NCBI GenBank assembly: GCA_028023455.1
Contig: JAQFVV010000112.1
Location: forward strand, 1,984,001 to 2,048,000
Reading direction: 5' to 3'
Origin: Epiperipatus broadwayi
Lineage: Eukaryota; Onychophora; Udeonychophora; Euonychophora; Peripatidae
Length of the DNA: 64,000 bases
Both the position numbers and the translations under genes were made by a program. The notes beneath the pieces were generated by a model. It was not told where the DNA came from. It was given only the letters and a program-made list of their open reading frames with translations, and did no database searches. Below, piece after piece: positions 51,220 to 62,504 of the stretch. Numbering within the stretch: position 1 is the stretch's first letter; the number at the start of each line of letters is the position of its first letter.

Positions 51220-52125
51220 TAATCCTTCAACCTGAATGAGAAGGATTTTGATAAATTAATGATGCAAACAGGAATTATTAGATAACTCAATAAGAATGTG
51301 GTCTTATTGCTGATCCTATGAAGACCATATTCTCAATTTTTCATCTAAACAGCAAGAAAACTTCTTATAATCTGAATAAATCTTTTGCAACAGTAGAGGA
51401 AAATTCAGTATTATCCCATGATATTTAGGAATAATCTTGGATTGTAACTCAACTTATTTTCCTCATATATCTAAGGTTAGGTTTAAAATCATTTCTAGGA
51501 TTCACCTTCTTGAAAAGCTGGCTGACACTACTTAAGAGTTATAATGCAAATATTTTGCAGACATCTTCCTTAGCAGTAGCATATTATGCTAATGAATCCT
51601 CTTTCCCTATTTGGAGAAAAAGTTCCCACATCAACCTTCTGGATACTCAATTAAAATATCACTATGAGAAATATTATTGTTACACTCAAGTCAATCCCTT
51701 TGCAATGAGTTCTTGTTCTTTCACATATTACTCTATCAGATATCAAGAGACAGTGCTTCATATAAAATGTGACTAAAAAAGATCAGTATTTTAAAAGTTC
51801 AGTTAACAATCTATAATCAAAGAATTATGGCATAAAAAATGCAATTCTTATGAAGTTCCAAACAAATTTCTTTTTCAAGATTCAACAACAGAGCCAGTGG
51901 TATTTGATTTTCTCACATGCAACTGAATATCATCAACAGATTCAAGATAATTCATGTTTTCTGATCTCATCTGTTTCATAAGTGCAATTTAACAGCCATT
52001 GATCTATGTAAATATGGACAAATCCTATCCATGAATCACATAATTAATGATTGTTGAATTTATGACTTCAGTGGAAGAATTGGAAAAACTTTACAAAATC
52101 ACTATTGAATTTATCTCCTGGTTGA
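51220..52125 (+). pseudogene. decayed LINE, end of reverse transcriptase ORF
   Basis: Broken frames read in order TIFSIFHLNSKKTSYNLNKS (51.33 kb), SWIVTQLI (51.43 kb), LKSWLTLLKSYNANILQTSS then LAVAYYANESSFPIWRKSSH (51.51-51.64 kb) and CKYGQILSMNHIINDC (52.0 kb). Known: Jockey/CR1-like LINEs have FHL.N..A...L, then (Y)LGVTLD, L....ALALVYS.AEY..PVW.RS.H, and a terminal C..CG..QT..H....C knuckle. The order matches, but stops and frameshifts are frequent, so the copy is old. The 3' end is cut by the PLE at about 52128. Confidence 0.7.
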
Positions 52126-52128
52126 AAT

Positions 52129-52982
52129 ATGGATGAAAAGTTAAGATTTATAATAGAATGGGAAAAAGAGAATAAATTGGCATATTTGGATATATTAATA
52201 AGGAAAAAGTGTGTTAAGAGAAGATGTGAATTGGAGACAGAAGTGTATAAGAAAATAGGTAATAATAATATTGCAAATTGGAGGTCTAATATTGATAATA
52301 GGTATAAATTAATTCTATAAGTTCAAGGATGTATAGGGCTATTAGTTATTGTAATAATAAAGAAGATTATGATAAGGAGATATGGAGGATAGTTGAAGAT
52401 TTTAAGGATAGTGCCAGAAGAAATGTTAAGAAAGAATATAGAAAGAATAGAAAATTTAAAGAAAAAAAAGTAGGTAGAAAAGTTGTAAGGAAGAAAGATA
52501 ATAGAGAGAAGTATATAGGAATTAAAATTAATGATAATAGAGTAGCTAATATGATAAATAGAATTATTAGAACAATTAATAAAACTTTTAAAAATACTAT
52601 AAGGTATAGAATAGTGAATAGAAAGAGAAAGAATGTAATGGAGATATTAGATAATAAATATATTAATGAAGAGAGGAAGAATATTAATGGGATGTATGAA
52701 ATAAAATGTAAAATATGTAAAGATAAAAGAATTAGAAATAAGTATGTGGGCAAAACAAAAAATTCCATATATACTAGATTGGTACAGCATAAATGCAATA
52801 AAAGGTCACCAATATATATGCATATTATGGAAACAAGTCATAATATTGGGAAAGAGAGCATTAGAATGATTAGTTATACAGATAAAATAAGGGATGGGAA
52901 AATAAAGGAAGCAATATTCATAAAGAAAATTAAACCAAATCTTAATAAAAATGGAGGAGGGGTAAAAACAATAATAACATAA
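52129..52982 (+). pseudogene. PLE polyprotein remnant: RT thumb/linker and GIY-YIG endonuclease
   Basis: The first part reads FIIEWEKENKLAYLDILIRK and LETEVYKK, the segment following the RT in Penelope-like proteins (F..E.E....LPFLD, then LET.VYRK). A frameshift/stop lies at 52318-52330. The second part has a basic linker, two Cys (KCKICKD), the nuclease core KYVGKTKNSIYTRLVQH (Y-x-G-x-T...R...H) and a distal KEAIFIKKIKPNLN with the catalytic Glu. Known: the GIY-YIG domain nicks target DNA for insertion. The endonuclease half is uninterrupted for 217 codons, so the copy may be fairly young, but without RT it cannot move alone. The minus-strand frame across it (52367-52798) is a shadow. Confidence 0.82.
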
Positions 52983-53651
52983 AATAAATAATAGTATAAG
53001 ACAAAAGGAAGTTTTTTTGGGGATGTGTGATAAAAATAGTTTTTTTTTAAAAAAAAAAACAGAAAAGATATATTAATAGTTATAAAAATAGTTAATAGAG
53101 GGAGGTGTAGGATAGAAATATGAAAGAAAGGTTAAAAGGAAGTTGAATTACTAGAGTAAGAAGGAGGATTGAGAAGGTTAAAAAAATAGAATAAGGTAAG
53201 ATTTTATATGGACTAATTAAGAAGGTAAAATGAATGGAAATAAGTGTTTAGTTAGAATAAAAGATAAAGAAAGATTATATTGATAGTGATTAAAAAAAAT
53301 TTTTGGAGTAGCGTAATTAAAATTACTTTATAATGTAAATATTATATGTATTAAAGTTATATAATATATAGGTATATGTTATAGAAAAAGAGGATAGAAA
53401 AGATTTTAAAAGAATATAAAATAGGATGGTAAATATGTTAAAGATATATGAATTGAAAAGGTTAGGAAATATTTTTAAAAAATTTTTAAATTTTAAAAGT
53501 TTGATAGGAATTTAGTTAAGATTTTACTTCATTAACGCTTAAATAAATTAATATATGTATGTGCACTGCACATAGGAATTTAATAATTTTATATAAAATA
53601 ATTAATGTATTTTAATGGTTGTATTTTTATGTGTGTTCAAATTTTGTAGAT

Positions 53652-53681
53652 CTAATGAAGACTGCATGGTACAGTCGAAAC
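53652..53681 (+). ncRNA. hammerhead-ribozyme-like motif of the PLE
   Basis: CTAATGA, then GACTG and CAGTC as a 5-bp stem II with a 7-nt loop, then GAAAC. Compared with the CTGANGA core, the G is changed to A, and one extra A lies before stem II. Known: PLE long terminal repeats encode hammerhead motifs. Probably inactive. Confidence 0.5.
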
Positions 53682-54843
53682 TATAATCAATAATAAAAGT
53701 TTTTTTTTGCTGAAAAGTGAAAAATGTAAGATTTTTAAAATTCAGTATTAGATATGAATTAAGAAAGAGTACTTAAATGGGGAGATAAAATGCCAAAAAG
53801 ATGGAAGAATACCATTAAATTTTGAAAGTGTGATTTAATGCATTATGAGAGAAAACACATTAGAAATGAATTTTTTTTAATAATTTATTTTATTATTAAT
53901 ATCTATTATCAAATTTATTAGTATATCTAAATACAAGAATCACAACACGAATATAGTTCAATTCAATCATTTAAATAGTGAATTCTGTTATAGTAAATGA
54001 TGTATACTTCCAAGCAGCATTTGATAATAGTCCTTTCTTACTAAGTTCTCTTTGATTATAAAGAAGATTGTCTTGAAAAACTAAAACAGGAAGTGTGAAA
54101 GAAATTTTTTGTATTCTCAAATGCTAAGAGGGAGTGTATGTCATTTAGTATAATAGGATTTACTATTTAAATAATTGTTTTGAATATATATATAGTATTG
54201 TAAGGATTAAGACCAGTTCAACCCTTACTATACATAATTTAGATTTATATATATATAAAGGTGACGAGAGGACAAAGATTTGTTATCTTAAAACTAAATA
54301 AATACTGTATCTTGTAATTTTCTAGTATATTCTTAATAATTACTTTCTTACATATTTATAGTTATATAAATATATTTTTGAAATTATAAGTAGAGAGATA
54401 TTACCTATTTATAGTTGTATACATATTTTAAATAAATCTATTATCGCAATTTGATTCGCATTTGAAATTATATTTGTGTGTGTGTATTTTGTAAATCAAT
54501 TAAACGTTTTTAATTTTCATAATATTATTTATTTAAAATTAATGTTTTGTTTACATTTTATACTTGGAATGCAACACGATATAGAAATGAAGTAACTAAA
54601 ATAGGTTGAATTACTATTGTTAAGCACTTTAATTCTAGTTATATTCATAAAGAATATGTGTGGACGGTTTATAAATAAGATGGGTGAATTTTTTTTTGTT
54701 GTTGTTGTATATAAATTTTTATTTAAAAAATATTTATTATGAAATTACTTATTTTACAAATGTTTAAAGCAATATTTAAATGCCGGAAGATTCTATAACA
54801 TTATTAGTTGTTGTGTGTGTGTGTAAATCCATACAGGTAACAA

Positions 54844-55015
54844 TAAAAATTGGACGTTACGGGACACGAGAATCTTGATATTCAAAAAACGCCATGGGGA
54901 TAATGACGCAATTAGGAGATTAGAGTTAAAGACATTTTTTTTTTCGAAGAGGGGTATTATTATTGTTATTACAGTACTTTTATTTTGCTTGCTTGCTCTT
55001 CTGTTTTGGTCAGCG
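54844..55015 (+). CDS. candidate exon encoding a transmembrane segment
   Basis: A frame open from about 54822 encodes a basic stretch (LIFKKRHGDNDAIRRLELKT) and then a strongly hydrophobic segment of about 20 residues starting after SKRG (IIIVITVLLFCLLALLFW), ending SAKNR at a plausible donor (AACAG|GTGTTT). Several CpGs and mixed composition favour an exon. No in-frame ATG exists, so it would have to be internal, with a weak acceptor (CCATACAG). It would be a signal-anchor protein on the strand opposite the kinase gene. It may equally be part of an unknown repeat. Confidence 0.25.
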
Positions 55016-55611
55016 AAAAACAGGTGTTTTTTTTTGCTAATATATGAGCAAACAATGAGAATACGAAGCTAAAAAGCCCAAGTTGTTTGCAGTTTCACCA
55101 AGTTTTCTTCATCTGTTGGTCGTCAATTCATCTGCAGGAGAGTCATCAAAATGTATACATGTATTTAAAGAAGAGAAAACAATACAGCAACAACCTATCT
55201 AAATCTCTGGAGGAAAGCACCATCAATAACATGATTGATCAAGGAATTTATGAAAACTATAAAATTTGTGCCCTATATTTAACGTGATTATTTTTTTTAA
55301 AAAAAATAATCATTTGAATAATAAACAAATAACTGAAATTACTTTATTATCCAAAATATTATTAATTTTGGCAATCTTTCTATTATCGTACTTCTTATTG
55401 AAATCGCAGGGTGAAACAAGAATTGAAAATAGAATTGGAAATTTGAAATATTAGGACATTATAACCAGGTACTAACTTACAATCTATTCCATAATATTTT
55501 ACTGATTTATGAACTTTTATTGCAACCAAGTTGTATCTTTTTTTTTTAATAATTATATTTACAAAATATTACTTTATTGAAAATATTTTACAAACTATGC
55601 ACTATTTGAAA

Positions 55612-55796
55612 TATAATATTAATATCATTTATGTTCTTTATTACTTTTTTTAATGCTTTTTTACAACCCACTATTGACGTTTTTGATTGCCCCAGCAGCT
55701 CTGAAGAAGACTGCTGGGACAATCGAAACTGTCAATGGTGGGTTGTAAAAAAGCATTGTATAAAGTAATAAAGAACATAAATGATATTAATATTAT
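55612..55796 (+). repeat. 185-bp hairpin with a hammerhead-like core at its tip
   Basis: Arms 55612-55678 and 55731-55796 pair almost perfectly (for example ATATCATTTATGTTCTTTAT with its complement, TTTTTTACAACCCAC with GTGGGTTGTAAAAAA). The tip holds a second nested hairpin (GATTG.CCCAGCAG facing CTGCTGGGACAATC). Confidence 0.85.
55701..55729 (+). ncRNA. hammerhead-ribozyme-like motif
   Basis: CTGAAGA fits the CTGANGA core. GACTG/CAATC make a stem II with one mismatch, and GAAAC follows. The long outer arms supply a stem III: 55679-55680 (GT) pair with 55728-55729 (AC), then after one bulged T the arms continue. GTT at 55679-55681 would be the cleavage triplet. Against activity: one extra A before stem II, no obvious stem I, and a competing nested hairpin. 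Confidence 0.45.
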
Positions 55797-56799
55797 ATGA
55801 ATTTGGCAATGCAACAAAAAAGATAAAGTTATAATACTATTTGAAATATTATATTTCTAAATAGTATTTAAAATACAATTAACAATTTTGTATTTAAAGT
55901 GTATTCTGCTGCTAATAAATAAAATAAAGATATTTTTCCATATTTTTAACTTTGACTAATATAATAAAGAAATAAATGAAAGATATTTCCCTCTCTCTTT
56001 TTTTAATATTTGTAAATTATTAGTCCATTTTTTGAATAACTTTGTAAATGCCAAATATTTTTTACATAAGTAAAAATTCTCATTTGCCAGGTTTATGTAA
56101 GTAGGAAATATTTTCCATAGTAAATAGCTTAATTTTAGTAGAAAATACAATTTTATATATTATTATATTTAAAAAAAAAAACCACATTTATCTTTATTAA
56201 ATGCAAACTATTGGCATTCATGATCAATTTAGTGTGAATTAGATAAAGATGAAGCAGATTCCTAAATAGTCAGTTTAGGATAAATGCCTCTAACAGTCTC
56301 TGTAAAGAAACAATAAAGAAAATCACATCACCAAAGTTTACCAATTAGAACTAATCCTATAAATAAGATGGCAAGTTAATTGTTAAACCACTAAACATCA
56401 CATGATCCCCATTTGTATGAAGAGTTTTACCTGTTTTATTCAAGTTAATTGCTCCAGGCACTAAATTGAAATAGGCACTAAAATCGAATACTATATTAAA
56501 TACATTTTTATTATATTTATTTCTCTGTTCAACAGACCACTTTAAAAAAGCCTTTTAAATAATGTTTTAATGGGAAGTTTTAAGACTGGTCTTGCATTTT
56601 AAAATTGATTGGCCAGATCTTGTTATCAATTACAAGTAGTGATGGTTTGAACATTTTTGCACTCTTGTTTTATTTTTAATCAAAATAATACTCATTTACC
56701 AACTAGTAATAAATAGTTTTGAAAATTGTTATAGACTGTCTGTCTGAATAAAAAAACTAAAACCTGATTGCAACTTAGATAAAATTTTCAACTTTTACT

Positions 56800-56878
56800 A
56801 TGACAGGGATCAAATCCAGATCATAAGCATACAGACAGCTGAACTACTTTTACACAATAAAGCCCTTTGTATAATATA
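56800..56878 (-). mobile_element. tRNA-derived SINE remnant
   Basis: The minus strand reads AAAGTAGTTCAGCTGTCTG (A-box-like) and then GATCTGGATTTGATCCCTG (B-box GGATTTGATCC). Spacing is tRNA-like. AAAGGGCTTTATTG precedes it. Confidence 0.5.
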
Positions 56879-57045
56879 TATATATATTTTTAAAAAATAA
56901 AAGGATATCATGTTATAGTGATAAATACAAATGCTTTGCCATGTCAACAATATGAGTAATATCCAGATAAAACTTCTGCAAAGCTAAGCAAGCTACAAAC
57001 TTTTTAAAAATAGCTGCCCATTACTTATTTTACTATGGATAGGTC

Positions 57046-57150
57046 CAGAGAGAAGTCACATCACAAACTCATCCATTCTCTTTGTCCACTTCTCCAATTC
57101 CATATATCTTATCTTATCTCTTATATCATCCAGCAATGTTAATCTTTTCC
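57046..57150 (-). pseudogene. short LINE C-terminal fragment
   Basis: The minus strand reads RLTLLDDIRDKIRYMELEKW and ends VM plus stop. (R)T.LLDDIR.KR.Y..LK..A..R..W is a familiar end of several LINE ORF2 proteins. Only this end is present. Confidence 0.4.
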
Positions 57151-57299
57151 ATTCTTTGTTTTTGTAAATAGACACAGAGCTAATCTTGGTTAGAAGGCAA
57201 AATATGAGAAGCAAACCATCAAGCTTGATAAATATTGTCTTCTTCAGAATTGCTTTATTAAGAAATACTAAAAAAAAACTATTAGATGAAATGGATACT

Positions 57300-57390
57300 C
57301 AGCATGGTTTGATGCAGTGGTTAATGGCTGATCGTGGAACTTAAGACCCATGGACTGCAGCTATTTCTGTCACTTCCTGTACTTTTTATG
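57300..57390 (+). repeat. solitary diverged copy of the 125-bp tRNA-like unit
   Basis: CATGGTTTGATGCAGTGGTT, then ACTTAAGACC and CTGTCACTTCCTG, parallel the units of the tandem array at 60.75-61.87 kb. Confidence 0.45.
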
Positions 57391-58055
57391 AACTCTAGGA
57401 ATAAACTGCTAGATTATATTTATTAAATGAGTTATTTAAAGCCCATGCAAGCATATGTTAATTAAGTAAAACAGTTGAGCAGTATTTTTAGCTTATGAAT
57501 TGAAGTAGAAGTTAGTTTTTTTAAATAAAAAAAAATTAACAAATCAGCATCCATGTTTATATTTAAATTGAAGAATGTTTTTAACATGTTAACACCAACA
57601 AATTTACTATGTTTCTATGAATATTTTTTATATATACATAAATTACTTCTATTTTTAAAATAACCATTATAAATGTACACATTTTAAACTGCAAGAAATT
57701 TAATATTGAAAAATTTAAATCATTTCAAAAAACGTAACTGGAAATTACATGCTTCTTAATGAAAAATAGAATAATAAAATAGTTAGACAGAAAAAAAAAA
57801 TACATTTTTTGGCTGTTTTGATAGCCGAAAACATAATTATTGCCAACTTCTCCCCCCCCCCCCACATACAAATATTTATAAACAAACTAAACCTTAATAA
57901 AAGGTCAAATTTGTACTAATTAAAATTGGAATTCTGACAAAAAAAATTATAATGAATCGGATAAATTGATCGATACATCTTATTACTATATGTAATGACA
58001 TATTGCCAAAGAGATGATAATTGATATACAGTTGAGGTTTTAAATTATATTCTCA

Positions 58056-58205
58056 GATATAAAAGACCTAGAAAGAGACCATGTATAAGATGAGTGAATG
58101 AAATAGTCTGTGAGTATGTTGAGGAAAGAAAAGCTTATGATCAAAGATGCTGGAATAAATGAGAAGACTTTCAATCTGTAATGAACCAATGATCATTGAA
58201 AATGA
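58056..58205 (+). pseudogene. RTE-like LINE 3' end fragment
   Basis: Conceptual reading RPCIRWVNEI (the Trp codon now TGA) then KAYDQRCWNK parallels the RTE C-terminal pattern GRP..RW.DEI...A.DR..W. Decayed and 5'-truncated. Confidence 0.45.
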
Positions 58206-59417
58206 CGATGTGTTGCATACAAAACTACTAGAGGATATCCAGAGTAATGGGAGTATATGCCATTTTATTTAATCTAAATGTATTTCTAAATCTTACATAA
58301 GTATATTTTTGTATGTAATAATAGTCAGATGCTTGGGAAATCATATGGTATTCGAGTATAAAGTGATAGGGAATGCACAATAGTTCATTGAAATGATCCA
58401 ATTTTTTTTTATCTTCCTTGGAATCAATACAGGAATGTCTAATTCCTAAATCTGTTATTATTATCATTAAGCTATATCACAGGCGTTTTATTTACAATTT
58501 AATTGCAACATAATTTTTTTTTTTGCTCTGCAGATTTAATTTGTGATAAAAGAAGAATTATATTTTATTTATAGTAAAGTTCTTTTTTCAAAAAATCCAG
58601 AGAAAATAAATGATAGACAAACAAAAACAATATATCACAAAACCCATTATAAGTTATAGATAATGATTATGCATTGAAATATGTGTAAAGCTCATAATTT
58701 AAAACATTCCATACCAACTATTTACAAAAAAAGTCCATATACAATATATGTACAGTATATAACTTTAATATTACAAGAATTACATATTTTTTAAAAAATA
58801 GTATTAATATTAATAATAGTGATAAGATAGTATCGTTTTCTCTCACAATGTTTTTTTTTTAATTTAAAATATCTTTCTGATATCAGCTTTAATTTAAAGT
58901 ATGATGATTAGACTGTTTAAAGACAATTAAATACATTGGTAATTATGTGTTTTTTTTTTTACTTCCTTTAATTGATTCAAATAATAACAGAATCTGATTT
59001 ATTGGAGGGAAATAATCAAATCCTAAATTTAAAAAAGTGGAAATATAATCATGGGGGGAGGAGATAGTAGCTATGAATAGGACAGTTTTCTTTTAATTCT
59101 GAGCTAAGGAGTTAACTATTTTTTTTGACAATAAGACTGATTATAAGATCTGTGAGTTTTCAAATAAATTAAGATGGCATCCTATATTTTTTGATAAATC
59201 CACAGTTTCAGGGGCCCCTAAAAATGTTTATAAAAAAATATTTGCTAGGAAACTTCACATTTAATAATTACATATTATTTTTTATTGTTGTTGTTTTAAA
59301 AAAAGAAATCATTGTGGAAAAATTAATTACAATATTTAAAGTTTATTTTCTTTTCTTTATGAATTAATTTATTAAACATTTCATGCTCACTATTTCTTAT
59401 GCTTGCTCATAACTATT

Positions 59418-59800
59418 ATTAAAACAGGCAAAACTCTCCATACAGTAGTGCCACTCAGTGCAAGCTAGAGTAATCAATGAATGCCAGAACCTATATGACT
59501 ATATAAGCTAATGAGCTTGGATTGAAAATATTGTGTTTTCAATTTTATTCTCATAGTTTTGTAGTTAAGTAGAGAAAAGGTGGCTGCTGGAGGGTTGCAT
59601 TAGTCTCTCCTAAGATCTAGGTGCAGTGCTCTCAGATCCAAGGCTCCTTACTGACGAAAGCCACAAGCTAAAAACTAATCTGGGGATATAGGATGAGTAG
59701 GCACTAGATAGGGATTTTATGCAAAAGCCTTCTGGCATCCATTGCTTAGTTTAGATTGCACTGAGTGGCACTATTGTATGGAGAGTTTTTCCTGTTTGAA
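59418..59800. mobile_element. fold-back family B element
   Basis: The left arm (AAAACAGGCAAAACTCTCCA, GTAGTGCCACTCAGTGCAA, TCAATGAATGCCAG) is mirrored by the right arm (CTGGCATCCATTG, TTGCACTGAGTGGCACTA, TGGAGAGTTTTTCCTGTTT). The interior pairs partly (GGATTGAAAATATTG; GTAGTTAAGTAGAGAAAAGG; CTCAGATCCAAGGCTCCTTA). No coding frame. Fragments at 560, 48377, 49715 and 63640 make this a dispersed family. Confidence 0.72.
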
Positions 59801-60748
59801 TTAACTTATTAAGAGAAAAATGAAAAAAATATATAAATATAATATTTATACTTTATTCACATTTAGTGAGAGAATAGTTTTATCAAATATTTAACTGGTA
59901 TGTTCAGAAGAAGTTTAATCTATTTTTCAGAAAGTATTTATTCCTCTATCATTTCTCCAATATGGATTTATATATTTTTGATAAAAATTCAGTAAAATCA
60001 GGCTTCAATTTGTAATCAAATTATAGAATTGTCTAAATTGGGGATCTGATACCAGAAAATTTTGATTATCTCTATTTAAAAATTCTGACTGTAGATTTTC
60101 TATATTTATTATTGATAACTTCTAAGCAGTTTTAAATGGAAATTTCTATAAACAATTTTTTATAGATGAACAATCAATTAGTACATACTGTTCATTTATA
60201 AAAATCTTATTTGGTGTTTTAAAATTCATTTGGTCTGGGTTATTACTGATAATTATTTCAATTTTAAAAATAATGATTATGGGACATAAGTATGGGCTGT
60301 TTATAAATTATCATCTATTGCAAAAATTCATGCAAACTGTGATTAATCTATTAGCTCATATTTTTGTCAGCAATAATTGACTTTGGTTTGCTGTACTTAA
60401 GGTGGTAAGAATTTAAATTATATGGTTAATTGCTAAATAAATCATGTAATATTTGTTGCCCTAGTGGTACACTAAAAATTTAACAATTTTATTCAGTTAG
60501 TATGAAGGAATTCTTATTTAAGTTCTTTGACTAAGAACCAATCTTGGGATCTTTAGTTCTGACTCAGTTCCTCTATTGTTAAACTTAAATACAACAAATA
60601 TGTTTGGACAGTTATATGTACCACAGGTGATCACAAAATGGACCTGGTAATAGCAGTGAAATCCTAATGAAGCCACATAATATGAGAATAAATATAGTCA
60701 AAGTAATAAGAGATATTATCTGCAGAATGATTTTTTCATTGACTTGTA

Positions 60749-61868
60749 TGGGTTAGTGTAAAAATAAATTGTCAGACACTGTGGACTATAAGGTCTGGGA
60801 ATGATTTCAGTTTTGGCATTCCCAGTACTAGAATTTCTTATGAAACTCCCAAGCAATAAAGCCATTTAATTGTTTTTGCTCTGTGTGATTTAGTACAGTC
60901 ATAGAGTGCCAGTCTCCAGAATATAAGACCTTCAGATTAACTACAATTATGGCACTGGCATTTGAATTTCATATGAATTCCAGGACATTAAAGCCATTTC
61001 AGTGTCATGCATGGTTTAGTGCAGTGATATAGTACCAGCTCTGGAATGTAAAGACTTCAGATTGATTCCAGATCTGGCACTTCCAGTATTCAAACTTCAT
61101 ATGTATTCCTGGAGCATCAAAGCCATTTCATTGTTCTGCATAGTTTAGTGTAGTGGTACAGTACCAGATTCTGCAGTTTACAGTCTTCGGATTGATTCTA
61201 GTTTTGGTGCATTCAAACTTCATATGAATGGCCAAGCATTAAAGTCATTTCATTGTCATGCGTGGTTTAGTGCAGTGGTACAATATCAGACTCTGGAATA
61301 CAGTTCTGACACTTCTTGCATTCAAACTTCATATGATCTTCTGAGCATTAAAGCCATTTCATTGTTACGCATGGTTTAGTGCAGTGGTACAATATCAGAC
61401 TCTGGAATATAAAGTCTTCAGCTCAATTTCAGTTCTGACACTTCCTGCATTCAAACTTCATATGACCTGCTGAGCATTAAAGCCATTTCATTGTCATGCA
61501 TGGTTTAGTGCAGAAATATAATATCAGACTCTAGAAAGTCTTCAGATCAATTCCAGTTCTGATATTTCCTGCATTCAAACCTCGTATGAGCTTCTGAATA
61601 TTAAAGCCATTTCATTGCCATGCATGGTTTAGTGCAATAGCACAGTATAGACTCTGGAGTATAAGGTCTTCATATTAATTTCAGTTCTGGCTCTTCCAGT
61701 ATTCAAACTTTATATGAATCCTGAACCTTAAAGCGATTTTATTGTTCTGCACGGTTTAGTGCAATAGTACAGTATCAGACTCTGGAGAGTAAAATCTTCA
61801 GACTGACTCTAGTTCTGTCACTTCCAGCTCTCAAACTTCTTATGAACTTTTGAGCATAAAGCTATCCA
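60749..61868 (+). repeat. tandem array of nine ~125-bp tRNA-like units
   Basis: Units start near 60749, 60885, 61011, 61140, 61261, 61371, 61500, 61623 and 61751 with the motif TGGTTTAGTGCAGTGGTAC. Each continues with (A/C)AGACTCTGGA...AAGTCTTCAGATCAATTCCAG, TTCTGACACTTCC, CATTCAAACTTCATATGA and AGCATTAAAGCCATTTCATT. TAGTGCAGTGG fits the Pol III A-box consensus and AGATCAATTCC is a weak B-box at suitable distance, so the unit may derive from a tRNA SINE amplified in tandem. The middle units (61261-61500) are the most alike; the outer ones are more diverged. No open frame. Confidence 0.85.
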
Positions 61869-62504
61869 ATATTATCCTCATTTTGATATGGAATATCAGT
61901 ATATATATAAAAATATAAAATGGAAATAACATTTTATACATATTCAATATTTTTTCATATAATGATTTTTTTTAATGTAAATGTGTTTAGTTTTATATTT
62001 AAAAAATAAATATTTCCTGAGATTTCCAGTGCTCAAATATCTTATATATCATGAACAATAAAGTTATTTTGGTATTTATTTTATAGTTTTTTGTTTTAGT
62101 GGTCGTTTTTCATATTTTTATGAGAATGGCCAATGTACTGTTATGCTAATTATTAATTCACTATAAAGGAACAGATAAATGACCAAGACTGTATTGTTTT
62201 ACTCCAATGTGTCATGGGATAGAATCTTTTCACGAATAGTTTATTCTCATAGAGCTTCTTTAAAAGATCTTGGTCACTTCTCTGTGCTCTTTCTGCAATA
62301 TTCATTTGATACAAAAGCTTTTGAGACATACGTCAAGAATGTTTTATAGATTTTTATTAGTTTTAGATTCCATTTAATTTTTCTGCTGGTTATTATAGAC
62401 TGTACTAGAGAGATTTTGAATAAATCAATAATTGCAAATCTATACTATTGTCTTATTCTTCTCCTTCACTTTCTTTGCATACCTTCATATAATTATATAT
62501 ATTG

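Larger units (their letters stand above)
52129..53720 (+). mobile_element. Penelope-like element, 3' end
   Basis: Two coding pieces (52129-52320; 52329-52982) are followed by a 0.7-kb C-poor 3' region and a hammerhead-like motif (53652-53681) near the end. The 5' part with the RT palm is missing. It sits directly against the decayed LINE on the same strand. Confidence 0.75.

Noticed and set aside
52367-52798. 143-codon Leu/Ile/Phe-rich minus frame
   Set aside because: Antisense of the C-poor PLE coding strand, which naturally lacks stops on the reverse.
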